Translations under genes and position numbers: made by a program
Assembly: GCF_001514265.1 (NCBI RefSeq)
Contig: NZ_KQ948990.1
Location: 320,320-384,319 of the forward strand
Direction: 5' to 3'
Origin: Streptomyces resistomycificus
GTDB taxonomy: Bacteria; Actinomycetota; Actinomycetes; Streptomycetales; Streptomycetaceae
DNA length: 64,000 nucleotides
The notes under the pieces: model-generated
What the model was told of the DNA's origin: nothing
Databases searched by the model: none
What the model saw: only the letters and a program-made list of their open reading frames with translations
Part shown: one piece after another, positions 1 through 8,443 of the stretch
How positions within the stretch are numbered: position 1 is the first letter of the stretch
Layout of the letters: every line of letters begins with the position of its first letter

Positions 1-167
1 ATCGGGCCGTCGGACATGACGAGGGAGTCCAGGCCGATCTCCGGCAGGGCGGGCAGGGACCACATGTCCCGGCCGGCCAGGAGGCGGGTCTTGGCGTCCA
101 GGTCGAGCCTGCCCAGGGCCGCTTCGACGACTGCCTCGGTGTCCGGCGATGTCGGGGTTCCCGCCAT
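1..167 (-). CDS. Glycoside hydrolase family 3 (beta-glucosidase-like), N-terminus only
   Basis: Fifty-five codons of a gene that runs off the left edge. The reading starts at ATG 167-165, preceded on the minus strand by GAGGAGG at good spacing. The visible protein has the usual GH3 opening: a helix with Leu-rich 'KTRLLAG' followed by 'SLPALPEIGL' and then 'VMSDGP', the conserved SDGP loop near the start of the GH3 barrel. GH3 enzymes remove terminal beta-linked glucose or related sugars. No signal peptide is visible, suggesting a cytoplasmic enzyme. It is divergent from the TetR gene beginning at 271, which may regulate it. Substrate cannot be told from this fragment. Confidence 0.75.
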   Translation of the reverse strand, partial: MAGTPTSPDTEAVVEAALGRLDLDAKTRLLAGRDMWSLPALPEIGLDSLVMSDGP

Positions 168-232
168 GGCGGTGCCTCCTCGTTGAAGTCCGTGCGGTTC
201 CTCCATCCTGCATCGGTTCCCTGTAGACCGGT

Positions 233-246
233 AGGTTTTGTTACCT
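233..246. promoter_or_regulatory. Possible TetR operator (short inverted repeat)
   Basis: AGGT (233-236) and ACCT (243-246) form an inverted repeat separated by six bases, in the 103-bp gap between the divergent GH3 and TetR genes. TetR proteins usually bind such repeats in the intergenic space with their target. The arms are short, so this is only a candidate. Confidence 0.3.
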
Positions 247-270
247 TGACGTTATATTCTGTGAAGTCGG

Positions 271-846
271 GTGTCGTACGGTGACGGCATGGGCGTGCGA
301 GTCAGGAGCGAGGAGCGGCGGGCGGCGATCGTCACGGCCGCGCTGGAGGTGATCGCCGAGCGCGGTTACCGGGGCGCGAGCCTCGCGGCGGTGGCCGAGC
401 GGGTGGGGCTCACCCAGCAGGGACTGCTGCACTACTTCCCGACGAAGGACGCCCTGCTGGTCGCCGTCCTGGAGGAGCGGGACCGCTGGGACGCCTTGCC
501 GGCCCGGCCGCGGCGGCTGGATCTGCTGGCCTCGCTCGTCGAGTACAACGCGATGCGGCCCGGCATCGTCCAGACCTTCTCGGCACTGCTCGGCGAAAGC
601 GTCACGGAGGGGCATCCGGCGCGCGGCTACTTCACCGAGCGCTACGCACAGGTGCGGGCGGGCATGGCGGACGTGCTGCGCGCCGAGTACGGCGACCGCC
701 TCCCGAACGGCCTCACCCCCGAACGCACCGCTCCCCTGCTCGTCGCGGTGATGGACGGGCTGCAGTACCAGTGGCTGCTGGACCCGGACGCGGTCGACAT
801 GCCGGGCGCCTTCCGGGACTTCCTCACGCTGCTGGGCGAGGGCTGA
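271..846 (+). CDS. TetR/AcrR family transcriptional regulator
   Basis: A 191-residue regulator of normal TetR length. Residues ~13-55 hold the DNA-binding helix-turn-helix: 'ERRAAIVTAALEVIAERGY' then 'VGLTQQGLLHYFPTKDALL', the classic TetR recognition-helix pattern. The remaining alpha-helical part would bind an unknown ligand. The start could be GTG 271 or ATG 289 (six codons later); neither has a clear Shine-Dalgarno, so a short-leader or leaderless transcript is possible. It is divergent from the GH3 gene and its 3' end overlaps the convergent ridA-like gene by 23 bp. GH3 control is inferred from position only. Confidence 0.85.
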   Translation: MSYGDGMGVRVRSEERRAAIVTAALEVIAERGYRGASLAAVAERVGLTQQGLLHYFPTKDALLVAVLEERDRWDALPARPRRLDLLASLVEYNAMRPGIVQTFSALLGESVTEGHPARGYFTERYAQVRAGMADVLRAEYGDRLPNGLTPERTAPLLVAVMDGLQYQWLLDPDAVDMPGAFRDFLTLLGEG

Positions 847-1219
847 CCGCCGCCACGACCTCGACCTCGATCTGCGCCTCGGGCCGGAACAGCCGGGGCA
901 CCTCGAAGGTCATGCTGGTGGGCGGCGTCCCGGTGAGGAACTCCCGTCGCACGGCGCCGTATTCATGCAGGCGGCCGATGTCCGTGAGGTAGGTACGGAT
1001 GTTGATGACGTCGGCCAGGGACGCCCCGTGGGCCTTCAGCAGGGCGTCCAGCGTCTCGAAGACGCCACGGCTCTGCTCGGCGAGCGTGGCGCCCTCGGCG
1101 ATCTGGCCGGAGACGAACAACAGGGCGCTGCCGTCGGCGTGTTCGACGCGGGCGACCTGGGAGTAGTAGGGGCTCAGGGGCTGGGGCGCGGAGGCGGGAG
1201 AGCCGAGGGTGATCTGCAT
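824..1219 (-). CDS. RidA/YjgF/YER057c/UK114 family protein
   Basis: A 131-residue RidA-family protein. RidA enzymes hydrolyse reactive enamine/imine intermediates such as 2-aminoacrylate to keto acids and ammonia. The family core is clear: 'LFVSGQIAEG' near residue 35, 'DALLKAHGASLADVINIRTYLTD' in the middle and 'TSMTFEVPRLFRPEAQIEVE' near the end, which contains the Arg position needed for activity in true RidA. The promoter faces the LysR gene at 1269 across ~50 bp, the standard arrangement for a LysR regulator and its target. Which imine it processes is unknown. Confidence 0.85.
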   Translation of the reverse strand: MQITLGSPASAPQPLSPYYSQVARVEHADGSALLFVSGQIAEGATLAEQSRGVFETLDALLKAHGASLADVINIRTYLTDIGRLHEYGAVRREFLTGTPPTSMTFEVPRLFRPEAQIEVEVVAAVSPRPAA

Positions 1220-1268
1220 GCCGTCGACGCTAGGTCCGGGTCAGGGATGCGACAAGCGAATGTCTAGC

Positions 1269-2252
1269 ATGGCCGCCATGCCGAATCCGCATGTTTCTGC
1301 CGACTGCGCGGCGTCCGACGTCGTGCCGGATCTGTCCACCGTGTGGCTGCGCGTGTTCGTGGAGGTCGCCCGGCACGGTTCGTTCACGGTCGCCGCCAGG
1401 ACGCTCGGCTGGACGCAGTCGGCGGTCTCCCGGCAGGTCTCCTCGCTCGAAGGGGCCCTGGGCGGTGCCCCGTTGTTCGACCGGCTCCCGCGGGGCGTAC
1501 GGCTGACCGAGGCCGGCCGGGTGCTGGTGCCGTACGCGGAGGCCGTCGCCGAGACGCTGCGGGGGGCCGGGCGCGAGCTGGCCGCGCTGCGTGCGGTGGC
1601 CGGTGGCCGACTGCGGTTCGGGGCGTTCGCGACGGCCGACGCGGCGCTGGTGCCGCACGCCCTCGCCGTCTTCCGCACCCGCCATCCCCACGTGGCGGTG
1701 CACCGCGAGGAGGGCTTCACCCCCGCCCTGCTGGAGCGGCTCACCGCCGGCCACCTCGACCTGGCGGTGGTCTCGACGACGAGCGGCGACCTCCCCACGG
1801 CGGCGTACACACTCCACCACCTGCTCGACGAGTCGCTGTACGTCGCCGTCCCGGCCGGTCACCCGCTGGCGGCGGGCCGGGGGCCGGTGCGGCTCGGCCT
1901 GCTCGCCGACGCCGACTGGATCTCCGGCGGCCGCGGCCCGGAGGGCACGCTGCTGGACGCGGCCCTGCGGCAGGGCTTCCGGCCGCGGATCGTGCACGTC
2001 GTCGGCGAGTGGACCGCCAAGCAGGGGTATGTCGCCGCCGGGCTCGGGGTGACCCTGGTCCCGGCGCTCGCCGCCGCGTCCGTGCGGCCGGACGTGGCCC
2101 TGCTCCCCGTGCTCGACGAGGGCGGTCCGGCCCGTGCCGTGTACGCGGCGACGGCGAGGGGCCGGTCGCTGCCGCCGGCCGCCGAGGCGTTCGTCGGGGT
2201 GCTCCGGGAGTCCGCGGCGCGGATTCCCCGAGCGGCCCGCACCATGGCGTAG
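1269..2252 (+). CDS. LysR family transcriptional regulator
   Basis: A LysR-type regulator of ~327 residues. The N-terminal helix-turn-helix is at residues ~18-75 ('VEVARHGSFTVAARTLGWTQ', 'SAVSRQVSSLEGALGGAPLF', then 'RLTEAGRVLVPYA'). The C-terminal part is a two-lobed substrate-binding domain ('LRFGAFATADAALVP', 'LDLAVVST', 'VTLVPALAAASV'). I chose ATG 1269 (ATG 1278 is equally possible) because upstream in-frame codons would overlap the divergent ridA-like gene and lack family similarity; no strong ribosome site is seen. It probably regulates that divergent gene and itself; the inducer is unknown. Confidence 0.85.
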   Translation: MAAMPNPHVSADCAASDVVPDLSTVWLRVFVEVARHGSFTVAARTLGWTQSAVSRQVSSLEGALGGAPLFDRLPRGVRLTEAGRVLVPYAEAVAETLRGAGRELAALRAVAGGRLRFGAFATADAALVPHALAVFRTRHPHVAVHREEGFTPALLERLTAGHLDLAVVSTTSGDLPTAAYTLHHLLDESLYVAVPAGHPLAAGRGPVRLGLLADADWISGGRGPEGTLLDAALRQGFRPRIVHVVGEWTAKQGYVAAGLGVTLVPALAAASVRPDVALLPVLDEGGPARAVYAATARGRSLPPAAEAFVGVLRESAARIPRAARTMA

Positions 2253-2325
2253 ACCACTTCCGTCACGCGATACTGCCGCCGTTCGGCACCACGCTCCCCA
2301 CAGCGACGGAAGGACTCGAACCCCC

Positions 2326-3579
2326 TTGAACTCCCTACGTGTTCGCATCGGCGTGCTCGGACTGGCCCTGGTGGCCGGGCTGGCCGCCCCCGCACAGGCG
2401 TCCGCGGCCGAGACGGCCCCCTCGCCCACCGTCGAGGAACAGCGGCTCGACCGGGCCGTGCCCCGGGAGATCCTGCGCCGGTCCGGATTCGACGCCGTGA
2501 CCGCGCGGTTCACCCGGGAGCTGGGGGCGGCACGCTCCTACGCCGAGGCTCGGCGGACCGTCGTACGCGAAGGGTCGACGCTGTGGCGGCGGGCCGTCGC
2601 GCGGGCGCAGGGGCGGGGGCCGGCGGGCGGGGATCTGAGCCGGGACGACGACCGGCCCCTGTACTGGGCGCGGCTGGCGATGACGCGTGAGGTGCGGACG
2701 TGGGACCCGGGGTTCGGGCTGTCCCAGGCCCGACGGTCGGCGCTGCTCGGCGAGTTGGAGCGGACCTCGCGGGGGCAGAGCGCCGTCCGGTATCCGCACG
2801 GCAGGGGGATCAAGCGGGTCCTGGTGACCGGCTTCGACCCGTTCACGCTGGACCGGGACATCCGGATCTCCAATCCGTCGGGGGCGACCGCGCTCGCGCT
2901 CGACGGGAAGCTGATCGAGACGGCGGACGGGCCGGCGCGGGTGGAGACCGTCGTCTTCCCGGTGCGGTGGCGGGACTTCGCCGAGGGCACGGTGGAGCGG
3001 ACGCTGCGGCCGCAGCTGAGGCGGGTGGACCTCTTCGCCACGGTGAGCCAGGGGCGCGTCGGCCGGTTCGACGTCGAGCGGACCAACGGGGCCTGGCGGG
3101 GCGGCTTCGCGGACAACGACAACATCGGCGAGACGGGGACCGTCCCGGTCACCGACCCCGCATCCCAGCCGCAGTGGACGACGACGACCCTGCCGTACGG
3201 GAAGATCGTGGCCGCTTCGACGGGGCGGTTCCCGGTCTACGACAACACGAGCGTGACCGAGATACCGGCGGGAGGCACGCAGGCCGTCGTACGGCCGGAC
3301 GGGCCCACCCCGGGATCGACCGCGCGGGCCGGGGGCGGGGGTGACTACCTCTCCAACGAGATCGCCTACCGGGCCACGCTGCTGCGGGACCGGCTGGGGT
3401 TGCACGGGGTGCTGCCGGGCGGGCATGTGCACACGCCCGTGCTGCAGTTCGGAGCGGGCAACACCGACCCGGCCACGGGCGCGGTGACCGACGCGGAGTT
3501 CGTGCGGAACCGGCTGGACATCGTCGCGCAGGTGACGGAGATCGTGCGGGTGGCGGTCGAGGGGGCGCCGGCGCCCTAG
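2326..3579 (+). CDS. Secreted pyroglutamyl-peptidase-like protein with Cys-to-Ser change
   Basis: About 417 residues from a TTG start at 2326 (GGAAGG upstream). An N-terminal signal peptide ('IGVLGLALVAGLAAPAQASA') is followed by ~150 residues of Arg-rich sequence, then a domain resembling pyrrolidone-carboxylate peptidase (peptidase C15): 'VLVTGFDPF' and 'SNPSG' near residues 165-185, 'VSQGRVGRFDVERTNG', and near the end 'GDYLSNEIAYR' and 'GGHVHTPVLQ'. C15 enzymes use a Cys in the '(Y)xCN' motif; here that residue is Ser343 (TCC, 3352-3354), followed by His367/His369. The protein is therefore either inactive, a serine variant or something with a different role. Secretion is also unlike the usually cytoplasmic C15 family. 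Confidence 0.7.
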   Translation: MNSLRVRIGVLGLALVAGLAAPAQASAAETAPSPTVEEQRLDRAVPREILRRSGFDAVTARFTRELGAARSYAEARRTVVREGSTLWRRAVARAQGRGPAGGDLSRDDDRPLYWARLAMTREVRTWDPGFGLSQARRSALLGELERTSRGQSAVRYPHGRGIKRVLVTGFDPFTLDRDIRISNPSGATALALDGKLIETADGPARVETVVFPVRWRDFAEGTVERTLRPQLRRVDLFATVSQGRVGRFDVERTNGAWRGGFADNDNIGETGTVPVTDPASQPQWTTTTLPYGKIVAASTGRFPVYDNTSVTEIPAGGTQAVVRPDGPTPGSTARAGGGGDYLSNEIAYRATLLRDRLGLHGVLPGGHVHTPVLQFGAGNTDPATGAVTDAEFVRNRLDIVAQVTEIVRVAVEGAPAP

Positions 3580-3612
3580 TGCCGCGCGTCGGCTGAACCG
3601 GCGCCCTCGTCG

Positions 3613-4446
3613 TCAGACGCCGTACGGGCCGGGGTGGCCGGCTTCCGCCTCCGCCGTCTCCCCCTCCGCGCTCTCCCCGGCCGCCCTCTCCCCGTCCTCG
3701 GTCTCCTCGCCCAGCAGTTCCCGCGCCATCAGCGTCGCGCCCGCCACCGCGCCCGGCATCAGGAACACCGCGACGAAGGGGACCAGGAAGGAGACGGCCA
3801 GGGGGGTGCCGAAGCCCCAGACCAGGGACTTGCGGGCGCGCAGGAGGGCGAGGCGGTCGCGGAGTTCGACGCTGCGGCGCTGCAGGGCGACGGAGGTGAG
3901 CTCCTGGGTGAGGAAGAAGCCGGTGACGACGAAGCCGATCGCCGGGACGGCGGTCTGGCCGAGGACCGGGATGAAGCCGAGCCCGAAGAGCAGGATTCCC
4001 CAGCACAGGGCGCGCACCAGAACCCGCAGGCTGTCGCGGGCCGAGATCCACAGCTCACGCCAGAGCGGGAGGTCGGACTCGGGGGCGGTGCCGTCGGGCG
4101 AGACGTCCCGGTCGACCTTCTCGGAGAGGCTCTCGTAGAAGGGCTGGCCGATCAGGAGAGTGACCGCGGTGAACGTGATCACGGACAGCAGCAGGGCGAG
4201 CGCGAACAGCACGGCGGTGAGCAGGCCGCGGAAGAGACCCTGCCAGGGGCTCGTCCAGTCGTCGGCGAAGGGCGTCGCCCAGCCGACGAAGTCCGCACCC
4301 CACAGCGCGAGGGCGACGAGCGCCGCCGCGTAGAGAACGAGGGTGATCAGTCCCGGGAGCAGGCCGAAGCCGAACTGCTTGCCGTGCCGGGCCACCCACC
4401 GCTGGCCCTTCAGAAGGTACTTGAATCCCGCCCCGAGATCGCGCAT
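3613..4446 (-). CDS. EI24/CysZ-like integral membrane protein
   Basis: A 277-residue membrane protein of the EI24 (etoposide-induced 2.4 / CysZ) family. It has four or more hydrophobic segments ('FGLLPGLITLVLYAAALVAL', 'LTAVLFALALLLSVITFTAV', 'ILLFGLGFIPVLGQ', 'PLAVSFLVPFVAVFLMPGAV') and the family opening 'GFKYLLKGQRWV'. E. coli CysZ transports sulfate, but many actinobacterial members have no assigned substrate. The C-terminal ~30 residues are Glu/Gly-rich and look disordered. It is convergent with the preceding gene (33-bp gap) and has no operon partner. Confidence 0.8.
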   Translation of the reverse strand: MRDLGAGFKYLLKGQRWVARHGKQFGFGLLPGLITLVLYAAALVALALWGADFVGWATPFADDWTSPWQGLFRGLLTAVLFALALLLSVITFTAVTLLIGQPFYESLSEKVDRDVSPDGTAPESDLPLWRELWISARDSLRVLVRALCWGILLFGLGFIPVLGQTAVPAIGFVVTGFFLTQELTSVALQRRSVELRDRLALLRARKSLVWGFGTPLAVSFLVPFVAVFLMPGAVAGATLMARELLGEETEDGERAAGESAEGETAEAEAGHPGPYGV

Positions 4447-4629
4447 GCGCCAACTCTATCGGGAGCGACCGCCCCCCTTCCGGTGGTGCCCGCCCAGCCC
4501 CCGGGGTCCGCCTCGCCCGCCTCGCGGGCCGGTCCGGGGCCGGTGCGACGCCAACTCCCTCTTGTTGCGGTTGAGTCGAACAGGTACACCTCGCCGTACC
4601 GATCTCTGGAAGCCCCACGGGAGGTACGC

Positions 4630-7227
4630 GTGCGCACCACGAGAACCGTTCCTGCGAGACCCTTGCTGATCAGCGCCCTGGCCGTCACCACGGTGGGCTC
4701 GCTGTTACTCACCCCCCACACCGCCGCCGCCGAGCCGAAGCCCCCGGTCACCCGGGAGGGACCGGCCGTCGAGAAGGGTGCCGCCCGCGCCCCCAGGAGC
4801 GCGGCCGAGCGGGCCCTCAGCGGCACGACGGGCCCGGCCGCCGGCACGGGCACCGGCACCGGCACCGGCACCGGCACCGGCACCGGGCGGGGCTATCCAC
4901 GCGAGCAGGTCCTGGCCCCCGACCCGCACAACCCCGCCGACAAGTCCATCAAGCTGGGCCTCACCCCGTACCACGCGATCGCCCCGAAGCTGAACGCGAT
5001 CCAGCGGCTCGGCGACCGGGTGAGCGTCGAGGTCGCGGGCCGGTCGGCCGGCGGGCACCGGCTCTACCTCGTCACCGTGACCGCGCCGGAGAGCACCCGC
5101 CAGGCCCGCGCCCAGGAGCGGATGCGCGAGCTGATCGAGAACGCGCCCGCCGCGGCGGCCAGGAGCCGGGAGCTCAGAGCGGGTTACAAGACGCCCGTGT
5201 TCTTCAACAACAACATCCACGGCAACGAGTGGGAGGGCACCGACGCCTCCCTGAAGCTCATCGAGCGGCTCGCGACCGCGAAGGACCGCAGGACGCGCGA
5301 CCTCCTCTCCCACAGCCGCCTCTACTTCAACATCACGGCCAACCCGGACGGCCGGATCGCCGGCACCCGAGCCAACGCCAACGGCTTCGACATGAACCGG
5401 GACTTCGTCACCGCCTCGCAGCCCGAGGTGCGCGCGATGCGGCAGATCGAGATCGACAAGCAGCCGGCCGTCATGCTCGACGTGCACGGCTACGTCAACG
5501 GCACGCTCATCGAGCCCACCACTCCCCCGCACGGCGAGAACTACGAGTACGACCTCTTCCTGAAGAACACCTACGCCAACGCCCTGCGCATGGAGTCCGC
5601 CGTCAACGGCCTCGGCTACACGCCCGCCAAGGACGGTGTGCGGCCCGCGCAGATCCCCTTCCGGGACCAGGAGGAGGGCTGGGACGACTGGCCGCCGATC
5701 TTCACCCCGCAGTACGCGGCCTTCCACGGCACGGTCGCCGCGCACACCGTGGAGATCCCGCTGACGGTGAACAACGCGGCCTACGACAGCCTGCCGGAGA
5801 GCGAACTGCGCCGCCGGTCCGCGATCAACGTGGACGTGGCCGGTGCCGCCCTCACGGCCACCCTCGACTTCGTCCGGACGAACCGCGCCTCGCTCGTCGC
5901 CGACCAGATCGAGGTCTTCCGGCGCGGTGCGGCGGGCGAGCCTCAGGTACCGGTCTCCGCCGAGACCGTACCGGGCGTGCCGGGCATCGGCCCGGAGGAC
6001 GTGTACACCACCGACTTCCCGCGCGCCTACGTCGTCCCCGGCGGCTCCCCCGCCGCGGCCCGCCTCGTCGACCACCTGCTCGCCAACGACGTCCGCGTCA
6101 CCCGCGCCGCCCACACCTTCCGGCTGGGCGGACGCTCGTACCCGAAGGGCTCGTACGTCGTCGACATGCGCCAGCCCAAGCGGGGGCTCGCGAACGTGCT
6201 GCTCGCCGACGGGAGGGACATCAGCGACAGGGTCTCGGTGATGTACGACATCTCGGGCTGGAGTCTGGGCCGGCTGTGGGGCGCCGAGGTGACGCAGGTG
6301 ACGTCCGGCAGTCTGCGGGGACTTCCGCTGCGGTCCGTCGGCCGGGCCGCTCGGGTCGGTCACGTGGCCCCGCGTGGTGACCTGCGGCTGCGGCTCGAGG
6401 ACCCGCGGGAGATCGCGGCGCTCAACTCACTGCTCCAGCGGGGAGTCGAGGTACGGCGGTCCGCCGACGGCAGTGCGATCGTGCCGGCGTCGGCGCGCGC
6501 GAAGGCCGCGGCCGCCGCCCGGACGTACGACGTCGTCTTCGACGCGACCAGGGTGACCGGCACGACCGAGCTGCGCCGCCCACGGGTCGCCGCGGCGGTG
6601 ACGCCGGGTGAGCTGTTCGCGCTCCGGGAGATGAACTTCGAGGTCACACCGGTCTCGACGGCCGTGCTGAACGCGGGCTTCGACTGGTCGGCGGCCGACG
6701 TGCTGTTCGTCTCGGCGGGCCTGAACCGCGACGCCCTGAACCCGGCCGCCCGCTCGGCACTCGACGCGTTCCTCGCCGCCGGACACGGCCTCGTGGGGCG
6801 CGGGGTGACCGGTGCCGGCCTCGCCACCGCCGCCGGACTGCTCGCGGCCAGGCCGGTCGAGGGCAACACGGACGCCAACGGCGTGGTGCGGGTGGTGAAC
6901 TCGGGACCCGTGACGGCCGGAGCGCCGGACCACGGATTCGTGTACGCGCCCGTCTGGTTCACCGACCTCGGGCCGGAGGTCCGGGTGGAGCAGACGTACG
7001 GGAGGGGGAACCCGCTCGTCTCAGGGCACTGGCGTGCCCTGGAGGACGGCTCGGGTGGTCCCGCCCAGGCGGCCGGGCAGGCCTCGGTCGTCAGCAGCTC
7101 GGGGGCCGTTCTGTTCGGCACCGAACCCCTCTTCCGGGACCACCCGAAGGGGGAATTCGCGCAGGTCGCACGCGCGCTGTTCACAGTGGCACACGCGAGC
7201 GGCGGCACAGGTGAGGAGAGCGGATGA
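4630..7227 (+). CDS. Secreted M14 family zinc carboxypeptidase
   Basis: About 865 residues from GTG 4630 (GGGAGG upstream). A signal peptide ending near 'TAAAEP' precedes a Gly-Thr repeat linker (residues ~72-85) and the M14 peptidase domain. Zinc and catalytic residues are visible: His197 and Glu200 in 'NNNIHGNEWEG', Arg in 'GFDMNRDF', His286 in 'MLDVHGYVNG' and probable Glu375 in 'AHTVEIPLTV'. M14 enzymes remove C-terminal residues from peptides. A further ~480 residues follow, ending in a domain with no recognised motif. Codon 26 (4705-4707) is TTA inside the signal peptide, which would make translation depend on the bldA leucyl-tRNA. It overlaps the next gene as ATGA. Confidence 0.85.
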   Translation: MRTTRTVPARPLLISALAVTTVGSLLLTPHTAAAEPKPPVTREGPAVEKGAARAPRSAAERALSGTTGPAAGTGTGTGTGTGTGTGRGYPREQVLAPDPHNPADKSIKLGLTPYHAIAPKLNAIQRLGDRVSVEVAGRSAGGHRLYLVTVTAPESTRQARAQERMRELIENAPAAAARSRELRAGYKTPVFFNNNIHGNEWEGTDASLKLIERLATAKDRRTRDLLSHSRLYFNITANPDGRIAGTRANANGFDMNRDFVTASQPEVRAMRQIEIDKQPAVMLDVHGYVNGTLIEPTTPPHGENYEYDLFLKNTYANALRMESAVNGLGYTPAKDGVRPAQIPFRDQEEGWDDWPPIFTPQYAAFHGTVAAHTVEIPLTVNNAAYDSLPESELRRRSAINVDVAGAALTATLDFVRTNRASLVADQIEVFRRGAAGEPQVPVSAETVPGVPGIGPEDVYTTDFPRAYVVPGGSPAAARLVDHLLANDVRVTRAAHTFRLGGRSYPKGSYVVDMRQPKRGLANVLLADGRDISDRVSVMYDISGWSLGRLWGAEVTQVTSGSLRGLPLRSVGRAARVGHVAPRGDLRLRLEDPREIAALNSLLQRGVEVRRSADGSAIVPASARAKAAAAARTYDVVFDATRVTGTTELRRPRVAAAVTPGELFALREMNFEVTPVSTAVLNAGFDWSAADVLFVSAGLNRDALNPAARSALDAFLAAGHGLVGRGVTGAGLATAAGLLAARPVEGNTDANGVVRVVNSGPVTAGAPDHGFVYAPVWFTDLGPEVRVEQTYGRGNPLVSGHWRALEDGSGGPAQAAGQASVVSSSGAVLFGTEPLFRDHPKGEFAQVARALFTVAHASGGTGEESG
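4843..4884 (+). repeat. Hexanucleotide tandem repeat (GGCACC)
   Basis: One imperfect (GGCACG) and six perfect GGCACC units in frame within the M14 peptidase gene, coding a Gly-Thr linker between signal peptide and catalytic domain. Six-base units cannot shift the frame, so copy change would only lengthen the linker. Confidence 0.9.
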
Positions 7228-8375
7228 CGCAGGAGATCCACGGCACGGTCGCGGACGGGTTCGAGGCGGTGCGCGAGGAGTTCGCCGCCTTCGTGTCGGG
7301 GGAACGCCCCGACTACGAGGGACAGGTGTGCGCGTACGTGCACGGCCGCAGAGTCGTCGACCTGTGGGCGGGGCACGACGCCGGCGCCGGTTCCCTCTAC
7401 GGCGTGTACTCGTCGACCAAGGGCGCCGCGCATCTCGTGGTCGCGCTCCTCGTGCAGGACGGCACGCTCGAACTGGACCGCAAGGTCACGTACTACTGGC
7501 CGGAGTTCAGCGCCGAGGGCAAGGGCGCGCTGACCCTGTGCGACCTGCTCGCGCACCGGGCGGGCGTGGTCGGGCTCGACGCCGGGTTCAGCGCGCAGGA
7601 ACTGGCCGACGACCGGGTGCTCGCCGAACGGCTCGCGGACCAGCGGCCGTTCTGGCGGCCCGGCACGGCCTTCGGCTACCACGCGCTCGTCATCGGCGCG
7701 CTCACCGGCGAGGTGGTCCGCCGCGCCACCGGCCGCAGCCTCCAGGAGGTGTACGAGGAACGGATCCGCGTCCCCTACGGGCTGGACTTCTTCCTGGGGC
7801 TGCCCGAGGCGCTGGAGTCCCGCTACCGCCCGGTGCAGCCGATGATCCCGACGGCGACCCAGCAGGCCCTGCTGGACTCGACGCCCACCGGTCCGCACAC
7901 CCTGTCGTCGATCGCGTTCAACCAGCACGTCCCGGACGCCGGGGACCTGGTGGACTACGCCAACTCCCGTGCCGTGCGCGCCAAGGGGCCGGCGTCGGCG
8001 GGCGGGGTCGCCGCGGCGCGCGGGCTCGCCGGGATGTACGCGGCGGCGATCAGCGAGGTGGACGGGCGGCCGCCGCTGCTGAAGCCGGACACGGTCGCGG
8101 AGGTGGGCCAGATCCATTCGACGGGGTACGACCTGGTGGCCCGGGCGCACAAGTCGTACGGCCTCGGTTTCCAGGCGACCGCGGACAGCTGGCACCCGTT
8201 CCTGGGCGCCGGGGCGTTCGGGCACAGCGGCGCGGGCGGCTCGCAGGCCTTCGCCGATCCGCGCAGCGGACTGGCGTACGGCTACACGCGCCGCCGGATG
8301 GCCTTCCCGGGCGGGGCGGCGCCGGAGAACGAGCGGCTGGTGAGGGCCGTGCACTCGGCGGCACTCGCCTCCTGA
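7224..8375 (+). CDS. Serine hydrolase, beta-lactamase/EstB (S12-like) family
   Basis: A 383-residue protein of the class C beta-lactamase-like superfamily that includes esterases and D-aminopeptidases. The nucleophile motif SxxK is Ser63-Ser-Thr-Lys66 ('VYSSTKGAAH'), and a Tyr-containing second motif appears as 'FGYHALVIGAL'. The closing segment 'FGHSGAGGSQAFADPRSG' is typical of the EstB group. No signal peptide is seen, so it is probably a cytoplasmic esterase. It overlaps the upstream peptidase stop by four bases (ATGA), indicating translational coupling. Substrate is unknown. Confidence 0.85.
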   Translation: MTQEIHGTVADGFEAVREEFAAFVSGERPDYEGQVCAYVHGRRVVDLWAGHDAGAGSLYGVYSSTKGAAHLVVALLVQDGTLELDRKVTYYWPEFSAEGKGALTLCDLLAHRAGVVGLDAGFSAQELADDRVLAERLADQRPFWRPGTAFGYHALVIGALTGEVVRRATGRSLQEVYEERIRVPYGLDFFLGLPEALESRYRPVQPMIPTATQQALLDSTPTGPHTLSSIAFNQHVPDAGDLVDYANSRAVRAKGPASAGGVAAARGLAGMYAAAISEVDGRPPLLKPDTVAEVGQIHSTGYDLVARAHKSYGLGFQATADSWHPFLGAGAFGHSGAGGSQAFADPRSGLAYGYTRRRMAFPGGAAPENERLVRAVHSAALAS

Positions 8376-8389
8376 GCGGCGTACGACCA

Positions 8390-8422
8390 GAGGCCGCACC
8401 CCACGTCCAGGGGTGCGGCCTC
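8390..8422. terminator. Bidirectional hairpin terminator
   Basis: A perfect 13-bp stem (GAGGCCGCACCCC, 8390-8402, with 8410-8422) around a 7-base loop lies between the convergent serine hydrolase and ohr genes. No U-tract follows, which is common in Streptomyces. Confidence 0.75.
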
Positions 8423-8443
8423 CGTCATGGGCGACGGCCGTGG

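Noticed and set aside
2300-2325. A tRNA-like T-arm (GGTTCGAGTCC on the minus strand)
   Set aside because: No matching acceptor, anticodon or D arm exists in either direction; a chance match or at most an att-like scrap.
3634-4600. A long plus-strand frame continuous with the M14 peptidase
   Set aside because: It reads through the minus-strand EI24 gene as a shadow; family similarity and a signal peptide begin only at GTG 4630.
4843-4884. GGCACC repeat as a phase-variation switch
   Set aside because: The unit is six bases, so copy changes never shift the frame; only linker length could vary.
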